DNA from: an uncultured Campylobacter sp.
GTDB lineage: Bacteria > Campylobacterota > Campylobacteria > Campylobacterales > Campylobacteraceae
DNA length: 40,822 bases
Direction: 5' to 3'
Assembly: GCA_947090385.1 (NCBI GenBank)
Contig: CAMUNZ010000004.1
Coordinates: 1-40,822, forward strand
Position numbers and translations under genes: made by a program. A model generated the notes under the pieces. That model ran no database searches, was not told the DNA's origin, and saw only the letters and a program-made list of their open reading frames with translations. Positions 1 to 7,815 of this stretch are shown piece by piece (the first letter of the stretch is position 1; every line of letters starts with the position of its first letter).

Positions 1-111
1 AAAAAGGAAAAATTTTTATAGAAAAAGTATAAAAATCTAAAAAAGTGTGGAAAACCTTTAAAAAATAAAATCACTTAAGTTTTCTAAAAAGTTAGTAATA
101 TAGAAAATAAA

Positions 112-139
112 AAATTTGCCGGAAATTTCCAGCAAATTT
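112..139 (-). terminator. Terminator of the nrdB-to-AAA operon
   Basis: Near-perfect inverted repeat: AAATTTGC and GCAAATTT flank a self-complementary GGAAATTTCC core. It abuts the stop codon of the AAA gene. Read on the minus strand the hairpin is followed by a run of six T, so it fits a Rho-independent terminator for the leftward operon. Bases 1-111 beyond it are very A-rich and show no gene. Confidence 0.75.
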
Positions 140-1962
140 TAATCAAATTTAAAAATTTCTCTAGAAGTTTTTATGCATCTAAGCGCATCTTTGTAACCAA
201 GTAAATTGCTAAAAACCATCATTAAAATAGGGCTTAAAACAGAATCAAAAAAATCGCTTAAATTCTTCTGAGTAATTTCATTTACTTCTTTGCCTGCTAT
301 TATTTTTGCAAAAATTTCATGTCCGATTTCATATCTATCTCCAAGCGCTAGATCACCTCTTATATAATTATTTAATTGCATACAAGTTCTTGCATAATTT
401 GTTGCATTTTGCACGCCAGCTTCATTTAGCCATTGTATTAAAACATTATAATTGCAAACTAAATTTATCCATTTAAAATGCTTTGTAAGTTGGTTTTGTG
501 TTAAATCATGACATTCATAAGAGTTATGAGAAGCGATTATAAATATATTATTTGGAATTGCAAAATAAGACAAGCCATCTTTCACAATTACACTAAATTC
601 CTCTTTTTCGGCTTCATCAAAATGATCTATTATATGAGAATTTTTTGTTCTTATTAAATTGTCTGTATCATCTAAACTTGAAATTCTATTATCCAAAAGG
701 TCAAATGCCTCGCCAAAAATTTTTCCAGAATCGGCACCGTTAATATTGTTGATTATAAAGAAATATTCGTTATCTAAATCTTTGCTAGCAATCTTGCAAA
801 ATTCTTTAAATTCTCCGTTTCTAAAATCACCATTTTCATCAAATCCATCCATAAAATCTTCATATTTATAATTTGAATGAAATTGTACATATCTTCTGCG
901 ATTTAAAGGAACATTTTTTATCTTTACAATCTCTTTTATTTTGTGTGTTTTTCCTGTTCCGATTGCACCAGAATATATTATGTTTTGATCTTTTATGGCG
1001 TTTTCAAATCCCAAAATGTATTCAAAAAATAGACTTGAAAATAATAATTTCACATCTTCGGAAAGTTCGGCATTTGGATAAGGTTTAAAATCTTTTATGA
1101 AATTTACTCCAGCTTTACAATAATCTTCAAAAGATGAAATTTTAACATTGCAAAGCACTTCTAAAATTTCTTTTGAATTTTTAGTAAACATACAAACATT
1201 TATATGTTTATTTTTTATGCTTAAAATGCTTATAAAGCCATATACGATATCGTTTTTTAAAACTTCAAATTGATTTCCGTTTAAATTGCCAAAAAATTTG
1301 AACTCATCACCAAAAACTGAGCTGATTTTTGAAAGATCTTGACTTAAAAAAATCGTATTAATCATCTCTATTAAAAACATAGGTTGATTATGTAAAACCA
1401 TATTAAAATAGTTTTTTATAAGTTCTTTATTATTTAAAACATTAAACAATTTAAAAATTGCTTCATAAAAAATTACAAGTTTTTTCTTGAAATTTCCCTT
1501 TTTTTCACGATCGCCATTTACGCTATCACCAAAATGTTTTGTGATATTTTCTATAAAAATATAATAAGAAACTATGTTATTTATATTTCCTTCACAAATG
1601 TTATCTACGCAAACATTTTTTTTATCGACAAAATTCGGTTTTTGTTCTAAAATTTGATCTCTAAAAGAGCAATCAGAATAAAACGCAGCTAAATTATTTT
1701 CTACAAATTTATTTGTATAAAAAATTTCTGCTCTTTGAAATTTGCAACCTAATGATAGAATTTTTAAAGGATTTTCTGCATCGTTAAATTCTATATAAAA
1801 GTTTTTAAAAAAATCATTTTCTTCTTGCGTAAAAGCCAGAGTGCTTCTTTCTAAAAGCGTAATAGCATTTAACAATAACCCAGCTCTTTGTTTCCATTTT
1901 TGTTCGATACTATCTCGTCTCCAAGACTCCAAAATTCCTAATAAAAAACTTTTATCATACAT
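139..1962 (-). CDS. McrB-like AAA+ family protein with altered Walker B
   Basis: A 607-residue protein. The first ~320 residues match no domain I recognise; the C-terminal part resembles the McrB/MoxR-type AAA+ NTPase module. Walker A is intact at residues 332-339 (GAIGTGKT, Lys338). The Walker B segment reads FIINNINGAD, so the usual Asp-Glu pair of the McrB motif (IIDEINR) is Asn405-Asn406 and the following Arg is Gly. The sensor-1 Asn survives (ASHNS), but the DRS-like stretch and Arg-Arg pair of canonical McrB are YECHDL and TKHF. I place the start at ATG 1962, preceded by GGAGAAGAT, instead of an upstream in-frame ATG at 2016 that lies inside pcm. It starts 11 nt after pcm, so it is probably the last gene of that operon. 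No mcrC-like nuclease gene is visible. It probably binds nucleotide but hydrolyses it poorly; its function is unknown. Confidence 0.72.
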   Translation of the reverse strand: MYDKSFLLGILESWRRDSIEQKWKQRAGLLLNAITLLERSTLAFTQEENDFFKNFYIEFNDAENPLKILSLGCKFQRAEIFYTNKFVENNLAAFYSDCSFRDQILEQKPNFVDKKNVCVDNICEGNINNIVSYYIFIENITKHFGDSVNGDREKKGNFKKKLVIFYEAIFKLFNVLNNKELIKNYFNMVLHNQPMFLIEMINTIFLSQDLSKISSVFGDEFKFFGNLNGNQFEVLKNDIVYGFISILSIKNKHINVCMFTKNSKEILEVLCNVKISSFEDYCKAGVNFIKDFKPYPNAELSEDVKLLFSSLFFEYILGFENAIKDQNIIYSGAIGTGKTHKIKEIVKIKNVPLNRRRYVQFHSNYKYEDFMDGFDENGDFRNGEFKEFCKIASKDLDNEYFFIINNINGADSGKIFGEAFDLLDNRISSLDDTDNLIRTKNSHIIDHFDEAEKEEFSVIVKDGLSYFAIPNNIFIIASHNSYECHDLTQNQLTKHFKWINLVCNYNVLIQWLNEAGVQNATNYARTCMQLNNYIRGDLALGDRYEIGHEIFAKIIAGKEVNEITQKNLSDFFDSVLSPILMMVFSNLLGYKDALRCIKTSREIFKFD

Positions 1963-1973
1963 ATCTTCTCCTT

Positions 1974-2597
1974 CTATAATTTTTCTATGCCATTTAAAAT
2001 AGGGACAAATTCGCATTCCTCTATGATTTCTTGAGAAATTTTCCCACCGCTTTTTCTAAATTTTACTATTATTTGTTTATCTTTTTTTTGCATAGGAGTT
2101 ACCAAAATTCCATTTTCTGCAAGATCATTAAATAAATTATTTGGAATTTCTTTCGCACAAGCACTAAACAAAATTCTATCAAAAGGTGCGAAGCTTTTCC
2201 AGCCGTTTAATCCGTCATCAAAACGTATATTTATATTTGAAATTTGTGATTTTTTAAAATTATTTTTTGCTTGATTTGCTAATCTTTCAATCCTTTCAAT
2301 CGTAAAAACTCTTCTTACAATTTTGCTTAAAATTGCTGCTTGATAACCAACCCCGCAACCAATCTCTAAAATTTTATCAACTCCTTCAAGTTCTAAAAGC
2401 ATTGTCATTTTTGCTACAGTAAGTGGCGAACTTACCCATTGATTTGCGGCTATTATTTGAGGTTGTAAATTAAAAGCATTCGATGAAATTTCAACAAAAA
2501 TTTCTCTATCAACTTCACAAAATGCTTGATAAAGTGCCGGAGAAATTTGCAATCTATCTGCTATATTATCTGCCATATCTATGCATTTTTGATTCAT
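1974..2597 (-). CDS. pcm: Protein-L-isoaspartate O-methyltransferase
   Basis: A 207-residue SAM-dependent methyltransferase of the family that repairs isoaspartyl residues in aged proteins. The motif-I SAM loop LEIGCGVGYQ lies near residues 77-86. The family N-terminal signature (Gln-x-Val-Ser-Ser-Pro followed by a VAKM helix) lies near residues 53-64, with the acidic post-I motif TIERIE after it. Length is typical. Its start overlaps the end of the upstream nitrilase gene by 4 nt (ATGA type), so translation is probably coupled. It sits in the nrdB operon and is cytoplasmic. The family assignment is firm; the substrate is inferred from family knowledge. Confidence 0.9.
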   Translation of the reverse strand: MNQKCIDMADNIADRLQISPALYQAFCEVDREIFVEISSNAFNLQPQIIAANQWVSSPLTVAKMTMLLELEGVDKILEIGCGVGYQAAILSKIVRRVFTIERIERLANQAKNNFKKSQISNINIRFDDGLNGWKSFAPFDRILFSACAKEIPNNLFNDLAENGILVTPMQKKDKQIIVKFRKSGGKISQEIIEECEFVPILNGIEKL

Positions 2598-3265
2598 AAA
2601 CCAAGTCCTCTTTTTACTTTATCTATAAAATTTGGATCAAATTTGTAAAAATTTCTTTTGTTACCATCTGGTAGAAAAACTCCGCTAGTTTGTAAAATTC
2701 CATTTTCGCCACCACTACAAAATACAACAAAACAGGTATTTACTATAGCTAAGGCTTTACAAAGCGAGAAAAAATGATCTTTTCTGATTTCTCCCCACAT
2801 TGCTGGAACAAAAATTATATCACAATCTTTTAATCTCGCCCAAAGTTCAACAAAACGAAGTTCAAAACAGATTAAGCTTCCGCAAATTATGCCATTTATA
2901 TTAAATTTTATATTTTTTGCTTCATCTTGCGTTTGAAATAATTTATCTTCTTGTGCTGGTAAAAAATGCTTCGATTTGCCTCTTATATGGAATGCACCAA
3001 ATTTATTGATTGCAAAAATTGCATTCAAAAGTATTCCGCAAAAATAGTAATATCTTGTATAAATTAAAATCCGATCTTCTAAAATTTCTTGAATTTCGCA
3101 TTGCACTTTATCGTCATCAAAATTTTTATCATAATGACTAAAAGCAAGTTCTGGCGCTAAAATCAAAGAATTCGGCTTGGAATTTATAATTATATTTTTA
3201 AGCTCATCAACTCTTAAATTTGGTGTTTTTGCATTTAAATTTATTGGTAAAATTTCAGAAATCAT
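2594..3265 (-). CDS. Carbon-nitrogen hydrolase (nitrilase superfamily)
   Basis: A 223-residue protein with the Glu-Lys-Cys triad layout of the nitrilase superfamily. The catalytic Glu is in LAPELAFS near residue 39, Lys is in GKSKHFLPAQE, and the nucleophile Cys is in LICFELRF, matching the family pattern ICYDLRFPEL. These enzymes cleave non-peptide C-N bonds in amides, carbamoyl groups or omega-amidated acids. The substrate cannot be read from the sequence. It is shorter than most members (about 260-280 residues). I use ATG 3265 over the TTG directly before it. It overlaps the nrdB end by 11 nt and pcm by 4 nt, placing it in the same operon. Confidence 0.85.
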   Translation of the reverse strand: MISEILPINLNAKTPNLRVDELKNIIINSKPNSLILAPELAFSHYDKNFDDDKVQCEIQEILEDRILIYTRYYYFCGILLNAIFAINKFGAFHIRGKSKHFLPAQEDKLFQTQDEAKNIKFNINGIICGSLICFELRFVELWARLKDCDIIFVPAMWGEIRKDHFFSLCKALAIVNTCFVVFCSGGENGILQTSGVFLPDGNKRNFYKFDPNFIDKVKRGLGL

Positions 3266-4277
3266 CAAAATTTAAACTTCCTTTTGAATATTCTAAAACT
3301 TTTCCTTCAAAGAAATTTGCTCTTTGATCGTTAAATTGTGAGAAACTATCGACCCATTTTATCGGATGTTTTGCATTATATTTTCTTTTTAATCCAATAG
3401 CATGAAGTCTTTGATCTATTAAATAATGTATATATTCTTCGATAATATCATCCGTAAATCCCATAATTTGATTTTGTGTTATGTATTTTCCCCATTTTAT
3501 CTCAAGATTGCCAGCTTTTTCAAACATATCGTAAATTTCGTTTTCAATCTCTTTTGTAAAAAGATCTGGTCTTTCTTTGCGAACAGAATTTATCATGTTT
3601 TGGAAAAGTAAAAGATGAGTTATTTCATCTCGTTGGATAAATCTAATCATTTGCGCACTGCCTAGCATCTTACCTGCTCTTGCTAATGCATAAATTGCTG
3701 TAAATCCGCTATAAAAATAAATTCCTTCTAAAATTTGATTTGCAACCATGGCTAAAAGCAACTTTTGTTCTGTCACATCTCCGGCTAATTTTTCATAAAC
3801 ACTAGATATATAATTATTTTTTTCTTTTAAAATTTCGTCGTGTTTTTCCATCTCATAAATTTCATCTGTATTTTCACAAATACTTTCAACCATAACTGCG
3901 TAACTTTTACTATGGTTTGCTTCTTCGTATGCCTGTCTTGCTAAAATTGCATTTATTTCTGGTGCTGTTATATAAGGATTTATATTATCTGCTAAATTAT
4001 TTGTTTGAAAGCTATCCATCGATATAAGCTGACTCCAAACTAATTCATACATTCTTTTTTCAGCTTGCGTTAAATTGAAATTATAATCTCTCACATCGCC
4101 CGTCGTATCAACTTCGCGTGGAAACCAAGTATTTGCTTCCATGATATCCCAAAGTTTCAATGCCCATTCATATTTTGCTTTTGTAAAATTTAAAATTCCA
4201 TGCGGATTGCCATTAAAAACTTTTCTTTGTGTTAAAGTTTCGTTTGAACTTGGATTATATATTTTTTTTCTATTCAT
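3255..4277 (-). CDS. nrdB: Ribonucleoside-diphosphate reductase, beta subunit (class I)
   Basis: The 340-residue R2 subunit holds the diiron-tyrosyl radical cofactor that starts ribonucleotide reduction on NrdA, supplying dNTPs. All ligands and the radical Tyr are visible: Asp88 (SMDSFQ), Glu119 and His122 (EANHSKSY), Tyr126, Glu184 (ILEGIYFY), and Glu218 with His221 (RDEITH). It is therefore a Tyr-containing enzyme and not one of the Tyr-less metal variants. The C-terminus is short and acidic (NFDDF), as expected for the tail that docks to NrdA. nrdA is not in the window. It is the first gene of a leftward operon and is read from a promoter inside a perfect inverted repeat shared with the divergent gene at 4420. 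Confidence 0.96.
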   Translation of the reverse strand: MNRKKIYNPSSNETLTQRKVFNGNPHGILNFTKAKYEWALKLWDIMEANTWFPREVDTTGDVRDYNFNLTQAEKRMYELVWSQLISMDSFQTNNLADNINPYITAPEINAILARQAYEEANHSKSYAVMVESICENTDEIYEMEKHDEILKEKNNYISSVYEKLAGDVTEQKLLLAMVANQILEGIYFYSGFTAIYALARAGKMLGSAQMIRFIQRDEITHLLLFQNMINSVRKERPDLFTKEIENEIYDMFEKAGNLEIKWGKYITQNQIMGFTDDIIEEYIHYLIDQRLHAIGLKRKYNAKHPIKWVDSFSQFNDQRANFFEGKVLEYSKGSLNFDDF

Positions 4278-4320
4278 TAATTTGCCCTTAAAAAATATAA
4301 AAAATTTTTGAATTTTAACT

Positions 4321-4368
4321 AAAATATTATAAAAAAGGTTTTAAGCGTGATATTTTTTATAATATTTT
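4321..4368. promoter_or_regulatory. Divergent nrdB / DUF2779 promoters inside a perfect 16-bp inverted repeat
   Basis: Bases 4321-4336 (AAAATATTATAAAAAA) are the exact reverse complement of 4353-4368, with a 16-nt spacer. Each arm contains TATAAT, reading outward toward nrdB on the left and toward the 4420 gene on the right. A second plus-strand TATAAT lies at 4382-4387. These fit -10 boxes of divergent promoters. Whether the symmetry is also an operator is inference. Confidence 0.55.
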
Positions 4369-4419
4369 ATGATTTTTAATATATAATGAGCCAAATTTTT
4401 AAAAATTCGGGAAAGTAAA

Positions 4420-5838
4420 ATGCCTTATACAAAAAATCAGTTTTTAAGGGGGTTAAGGTGCCCAAAGTCTCTTTGGCTTTTTAAAAATAAAAAAGAATAC
4501 ATCGGAAATTTGGGTGAATCTTCAAAAATAGAAATAAATCAAACAGAAGAAGTTTTAACAGAAGCGAAAAAAATTTTTAAAGGTGTTGAGATTAGCGGTG
4601 ATTTTCAAACTTGTTTAAATCAGACAAAAGAGATTATAAAAACAGATACAAAAGCTATTTTTAATGCTGTTTTTTTTGATTCTCAAATTGCTGTAGATAT
4701 AGATATTTTGGCTAAAAATAACGATTCTTGGTGGATTATTTTAGCAAAACCTTCTACTTCTTTAAAAGATGAATTTATAGAAGAAGCGGCTGTTTGTTTA
4801 TATAGTGCAAGTAAAAGTGTGAAAATTTCAAAAGTGGCTATAATGTGTTTAAATTCTGAATTTACAACGCAAGAGCCACCATTAAAAAGATTTATTTTCG
4901 AAGATATTACACAAAAATGTGTGGAATTACAAGGTAAAATAAAAAGATCTGTTTTTGTTTTTGATCAAGTTATGCTTAGAAATGATTTTGATACTTTATC
5001 TATCGGGCAACAATGTGAAAAGCCAAAATTCTGTGATTTTATGGATTATTGTTTTGGAGTTATGCCGTCTTTTAGCATATTTGAACTTCTTGATTGCGAT
5101 AATAAAAGTGAGCTTTTTGCAAAAGGGATAAAAACTTGTTTTGAGTATGAAAATAGTGATTTAACTATACTTCAAGAAGTTCAATTAAATTCTTTAAAAG
5201 ATGGTGATGGTTTGATTTTGGATAAAAGTGTTTTGAAAAATTTTGTAACTCCAGATAAAATGCCTATAAATTTTTTAAGATTAGGGACTTTTTCACAAGC
5301 CATTCCAAAATTTGATAAACAAAAACCTTTTGCAAATACTTTGTATGGCTATGTTTTAGATATCGTAGAAGATGGTAAAGTTACACAAAAATATATGGTT
5401 GGAAATGGAATTGATGATTGCAGATTAGAGCTTATAAAATCTTTGTTTGTCGCTATAAATAACGGCGGAGATATTTATGTTTGGCAAAGAAATAGAACTT
5501 ACGAAATTTTAAATAATCTAGCAACTTTTGCACCACAAATTGAAGTTGCTTTAAATTCTATAAAATCAAGAATAAGGGCTTTTTCTGATGTTTTTGAAAT
5601 AGGTGGATATTATAATAAAATGTTTAAAGGGCGTTTTAGTTTTGGAAATATTTTAAGTGTAATTGATCCTAATATAAAATTTAATGATTTAGTTGTAAAA
5701 AACGATGAAGAAGCTGGAAATTATTATTTAAATTTTGCGAAAAATGATGAAAATCATAGATTAGAATTAATAAAATTTTTAGCTTTAACAACTTACGGGA
5801 TGAGAGTAATTTTTGAAGAATTTAAAAAAAATTTGTAG
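4420..5838 (+). CDS. DUF2779-family iron-sulfur protein with degenerate nuclease motifs
   Basis: A 472-residue protein related to the DUF2779 family, which joins a Cas4/AddB-like PD-(D/E)XK domain to an RNase H-like exonuclease domain. Iron-sulfur type cysteines are retained: Cys14 (LRCPKSLW) plus Cys199, Cys205 and Cys211 in a C-x5-C-x5-C cluster. In the N-terminal nuclease an acidic residue is present (Asp93/Asp95), but the usual E-x-K reads L108-A-K110. In the second domain, PINFL-R-L-G-TFSQAIP near residues 282-296 aligns with the family's FLDFETFNPAIP, so Asp and Glu are Arg287 and Gly289. Both active sites therefore look damaged while the fold and metal ligands persist. It is monocistronic and divergent from nrdB. 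Its role is unknown; DNA or RNA binding is a guess from the family. Confidence 0.7.
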   Translation: MPYTKNQFLRGLRCPKSLWLFKNKKEYIGNLGESSKIEINQTEEVLTEAKKIFKGVEISGDFQTCLNQTKEIIKTDTKAIFNAVFFDSQIAVDIDILAKNNDSWWIILAKPSTSLKDEFIEEAAVCLYSASKSVKISKVAIMCLNSEFTTQEPPLKRFIFEDITQKCVELQGKIKRSVFVFDQVMLRNDFDTLSIGQQCEKPKFCDFMDYCFGVMPSFSIFELLDCDNKSELFAKGIKTCFEYENSDLTILQEVQLNSLKDGDGLILDKSVLKNFVTPDKMPINFLRLGTFSQAIPKFDKQKPFANTLYGYVLDIVEDGKVTQKYMVGNGIDDCRLELIKSLFVAINNGGDIYVWQRNRTYEILNNLATFAPQIEVALNSIKSRIRAFSDVFEIGGYYNKMFKGRFSFGNILSVIDPNIKFNDLVVKNDEEAGNYYLNFAKNDENHRLELIKFLALTTYGMRVIFEEFKKNL

Positions 5839-5890
5839 TTTAAATAGATAAAAATAAGCAACTTTAAGAGAAAAATAAAAACAAGTTTTA

Positions 5891-5896
5891 TATAAT
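5891..5896 (+). promoter_or_regulatory. Probable -10 box for the retention-module gene
   Basis: TATAAT in an AT-rich intergenic stretch, 29 nt before the chosen TTG start of the gene at 5926. No -35 box is evident, as usual for this group. Confidence 0.4.
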
Positions 5897-5925
5897 TATT
5901 TCATTTTTTATTTTTGGAGAAGATT

Positions 5926-7209
5926 TTGAGATACGCTGTTGGATATGTCAGTGAAATCACTGGACAAATTGTAAAAAGGGTTTTTGGCGGTAAAGATGTT
6001 GAATTAAAAAGCGGAGATTTTATAATTTTAGGAGATCATATTTGGTCTAGATCTCTTGATTCTTATGCAAAGATTTTGCTTCACGGTGGTGGAATTTTAG
6101 AAATGAAGCCTGGAATGCGTGTGGCAATTGATGATGAATATTTAAGCGCTAACGATATAAAAGATTTTTATACACAAAGTGAAATTGATGAACTTACTAG
6201 TTATTCTAACAAAAACGACATTGAAGATTCTTTATTAAATACAGATATTGCGATTTATAATAAAACATTGGATAATCCTATTTTAGCTATTGAAGAAAAT
6301 TCGCAAAATGTTTATAAAAGTTTATCTGGCGAAGTAAATATCATGGTAAAAACAGGCGTTGGAAATATCGTCGAATTATACACTGTCAGCGCAAAATCAT
6401 CTTTAGCAAAAGCCCAAATTCAACAAAACGGTTATGTTGTTTTTCCTATAGTTAGCAATAAAGAATATGTAAAATTTGATTTATATGTAAGAATTGCCGA
6501 TTCTTCAAACACTAATGAAATTTTTAGATATGATTTTGTGATTGAAATTGTACAAGAAAATTTAAACAAAAAAAATGCTACGGAATTTGAAATAACAATA
6601 GATAAAAATTTTAAAGATGAAATTTCAACTTTATTTAAAAAAGAAATTTTTGATTTGAGTAAAATTCGAAGTATAGAAGGCGAACAAATTCAAGTTGATA
6701 CTAAATTTTATTCAAATATGAAAAATCCTGTTTTTAATTTTAAAATAAATAGTGATGTTACGCCAAAACTTTTTATAACCGGTTTTAATAATTCAATTTT
6801 CGAAGATAGATACGAGTTAAAATCACATATAATTTATAATGAAAACGGATGTTTTGTCGTGAGCGATTTGGATTTTGAAATTTCTGGTAATTATATGTTT
6901 TATGTAAGATATTTTAATAAAGCAGAAGGCAATGCCTTAAAAGAGGATTTTTTTAGTTGTAAGATGGAATTTGAAAATTCAAATTTTCCAACAATAATAA
7001 AAAAGGAAAACGGCAAAATTTTTGGTTCTTGCAAAAATAGTTTAGCAATTTATCTTTTCAGCGTAGAAGATTGCGTTTATACAAAAATTTCGACTACAAA
7101 ATGTGATGCAAATGGAAATTTTGGCTTTAATTTACCAAAAACAAATAAAGAGTTATTTGTGACAAGTATAGATGAGTATGGTAATTTTAGCAATATGATT
7201 AAAGTATAA
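5926..7209 (+). CDS. Short protein with adhesin-type retention module and Ig-like C-terminus
   Basis: 427 residues from the TTG at 5926, chosen because GGAGAAG lies at ideal spacing before it; a further TTG at 5914 would overlap that ribosome site. The first ~75 residues (RYAVGYVSEITGQIVKRV, then KSGDFIILGDHIW and a GGGILEMKPG stretch) resemble the N-terminal retention module of type I-secreted RTX adhesins of the LapA type. The middle is low in recognisable features. The last ~75 residues, ending GNFGFNLPKTNKELFVTS and DEYGNFSN, resemble the ADxxGN-type Ig-like repeats of the same adhesins. No signal peptide, RTX nonapeptides or LapG-type AAG cleavage site is seen. Such adhesins normally have thousands of residues, so this may be a minimal or reduced relative. 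No type I secretion genes are nearby. Confidence 0.6.
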   Translation: MRYAVGYVSEITGQIVKRVFGGKDVELKSGDFIILGDHIWSRSLDSYAKILLHGGGILEMKPGMRVAIDDEYLSANDIKDFYTQSEIDELTSYSNKNDIEDSLLNTDIAIYNKTLDNPILAIEENSQNVYKSLSGEVNIMVKTGVGNIVELYTVSAKSSLAKAQIQQNGYVVFPIVSNKEYVKFDLYVRIADSSNTNEIFRYDFVIEIVQENLNKKNATEFEITIDKNFKDEISTLFKKEIFDLSKIRSIEGEQIQVDTKFYSNMKNPVFNFKINSDVTPKLFITGFNNSIFEDRYELKSHIIYNENGCFVVSDLDFEISGNYMFYVRYFNKAEGNALKEDFFSCKMEFENSNFPTIIKKENGKIFGSCKNSLAIYLFSVEDCVYTKISTTKCDANGNFGFNLPKTNKELFVTSIDEYGNFSNMIKV

Positions 7210-7249
7210 AAATTTAGTTATTTTTTATATATTTTTAAGCAAAAAAATG

Positions 7250-7255
7250 TATAAT
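7250..7255 (+). promoter_or_regulatory. -10 box of the tRNA-tuf transcription unit
   Basis: TATAAT with an upstream TG (TGTATAAT, an extended -10) lies 21 nt before the first tRNA. It is the likely promoter for the tRNA(Thr-Tyr-Gly-Thr) cluster and possibly tuf. Confidence 0.6.
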
Positions 7256-7276
7256 TCCAACTTTCACTTTTAAGGT

Positions 7277-7352
7277 GCTGGTGTAGCTCAGTTGGTAGAG
7301 CTACTGCCTTGTAAGCAGTGGGTCGGCGGTTCAAGTCCGTTCACCAGCTCCA
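7277..7352 (+). tRNA. tRNA-Thr(TGT)
   Basis: Complete cloverleaf of 76 nt. The acceptor GCTGGTG pairs with CACCAGC, the anticodon loop is CTTGTAA (anticodon TGT), the T-loop is TTCAAGT, and CCA is encoded. It is the first gene of the tRNA-tuf cluster and reads ACA and related Thr codons. Confidence 0.97.
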
Positions 7353-7391
7353 TTTTATTAACAGTGTTTGACCAGATATAGCAAATTTTAA

Positions 7392-7477
<86 letters not shown>

Positions 7478-7487
7478 TTGCTACATT

Positions 7488-7564
7488 GCGGGAGTAGCTC
7501 AGTTGGCTAGAGCATCAGCCTTCCAAGCTGAGGGTCGCGGGTTCGAGCCCCGTTTCCCGCTCCA
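7488..7564 (+). tRNA. tRNA-Gly(TCC)
   Basis: A 77-nt cloverleaf. The acceptor GCGGGAG pairs with TTCCCGC (one G-T pair), the anticodon loop is CTTCCAA in the stem TCAGC/GCTGA, and CCA is encoded. The following 115 nt up to the next tRNA hold no recognisable gene. Confidence 0.97.
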
Positions 7565-7679
7565 TTTATAGGATAAAGAAACTGGGAGCTGTAAAAACTT
7601 CTTATAGTCTCTACTGAACTCAGTTTAAGTTGTTTATATTTATTTTGTTTTATTCTCTAATGCCAGCCAGATGCATTTT

Positions 7680-7754
<75 letters not shown>

Positions 7755-7815
7755 CGTGATGAATATGATTAAATATATATAAACCTGATATTAAATTATC
7801 TAACGGAGGAAAAAG

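Noticed and set aside
1..111. A-rich stretch at the left edge as a possible origin or promoter
   Set aside because: There are no DnaA-box clusters, repeats or open frames; too little sequence to support a call.
139..1962. A restriction (McrBC-type) defence system
   Set aside because: No McrC-like nuclease is present, the ATPase site is altered, and the neighbours are housekeeping genes; a defence role cannot be supported.
4420..5838. A CRISPR-linked Cas4
   Set aside because: The cysteine pattern is shared, but no repeats or other cas genes are present and the length and second domain fit DUF2779.
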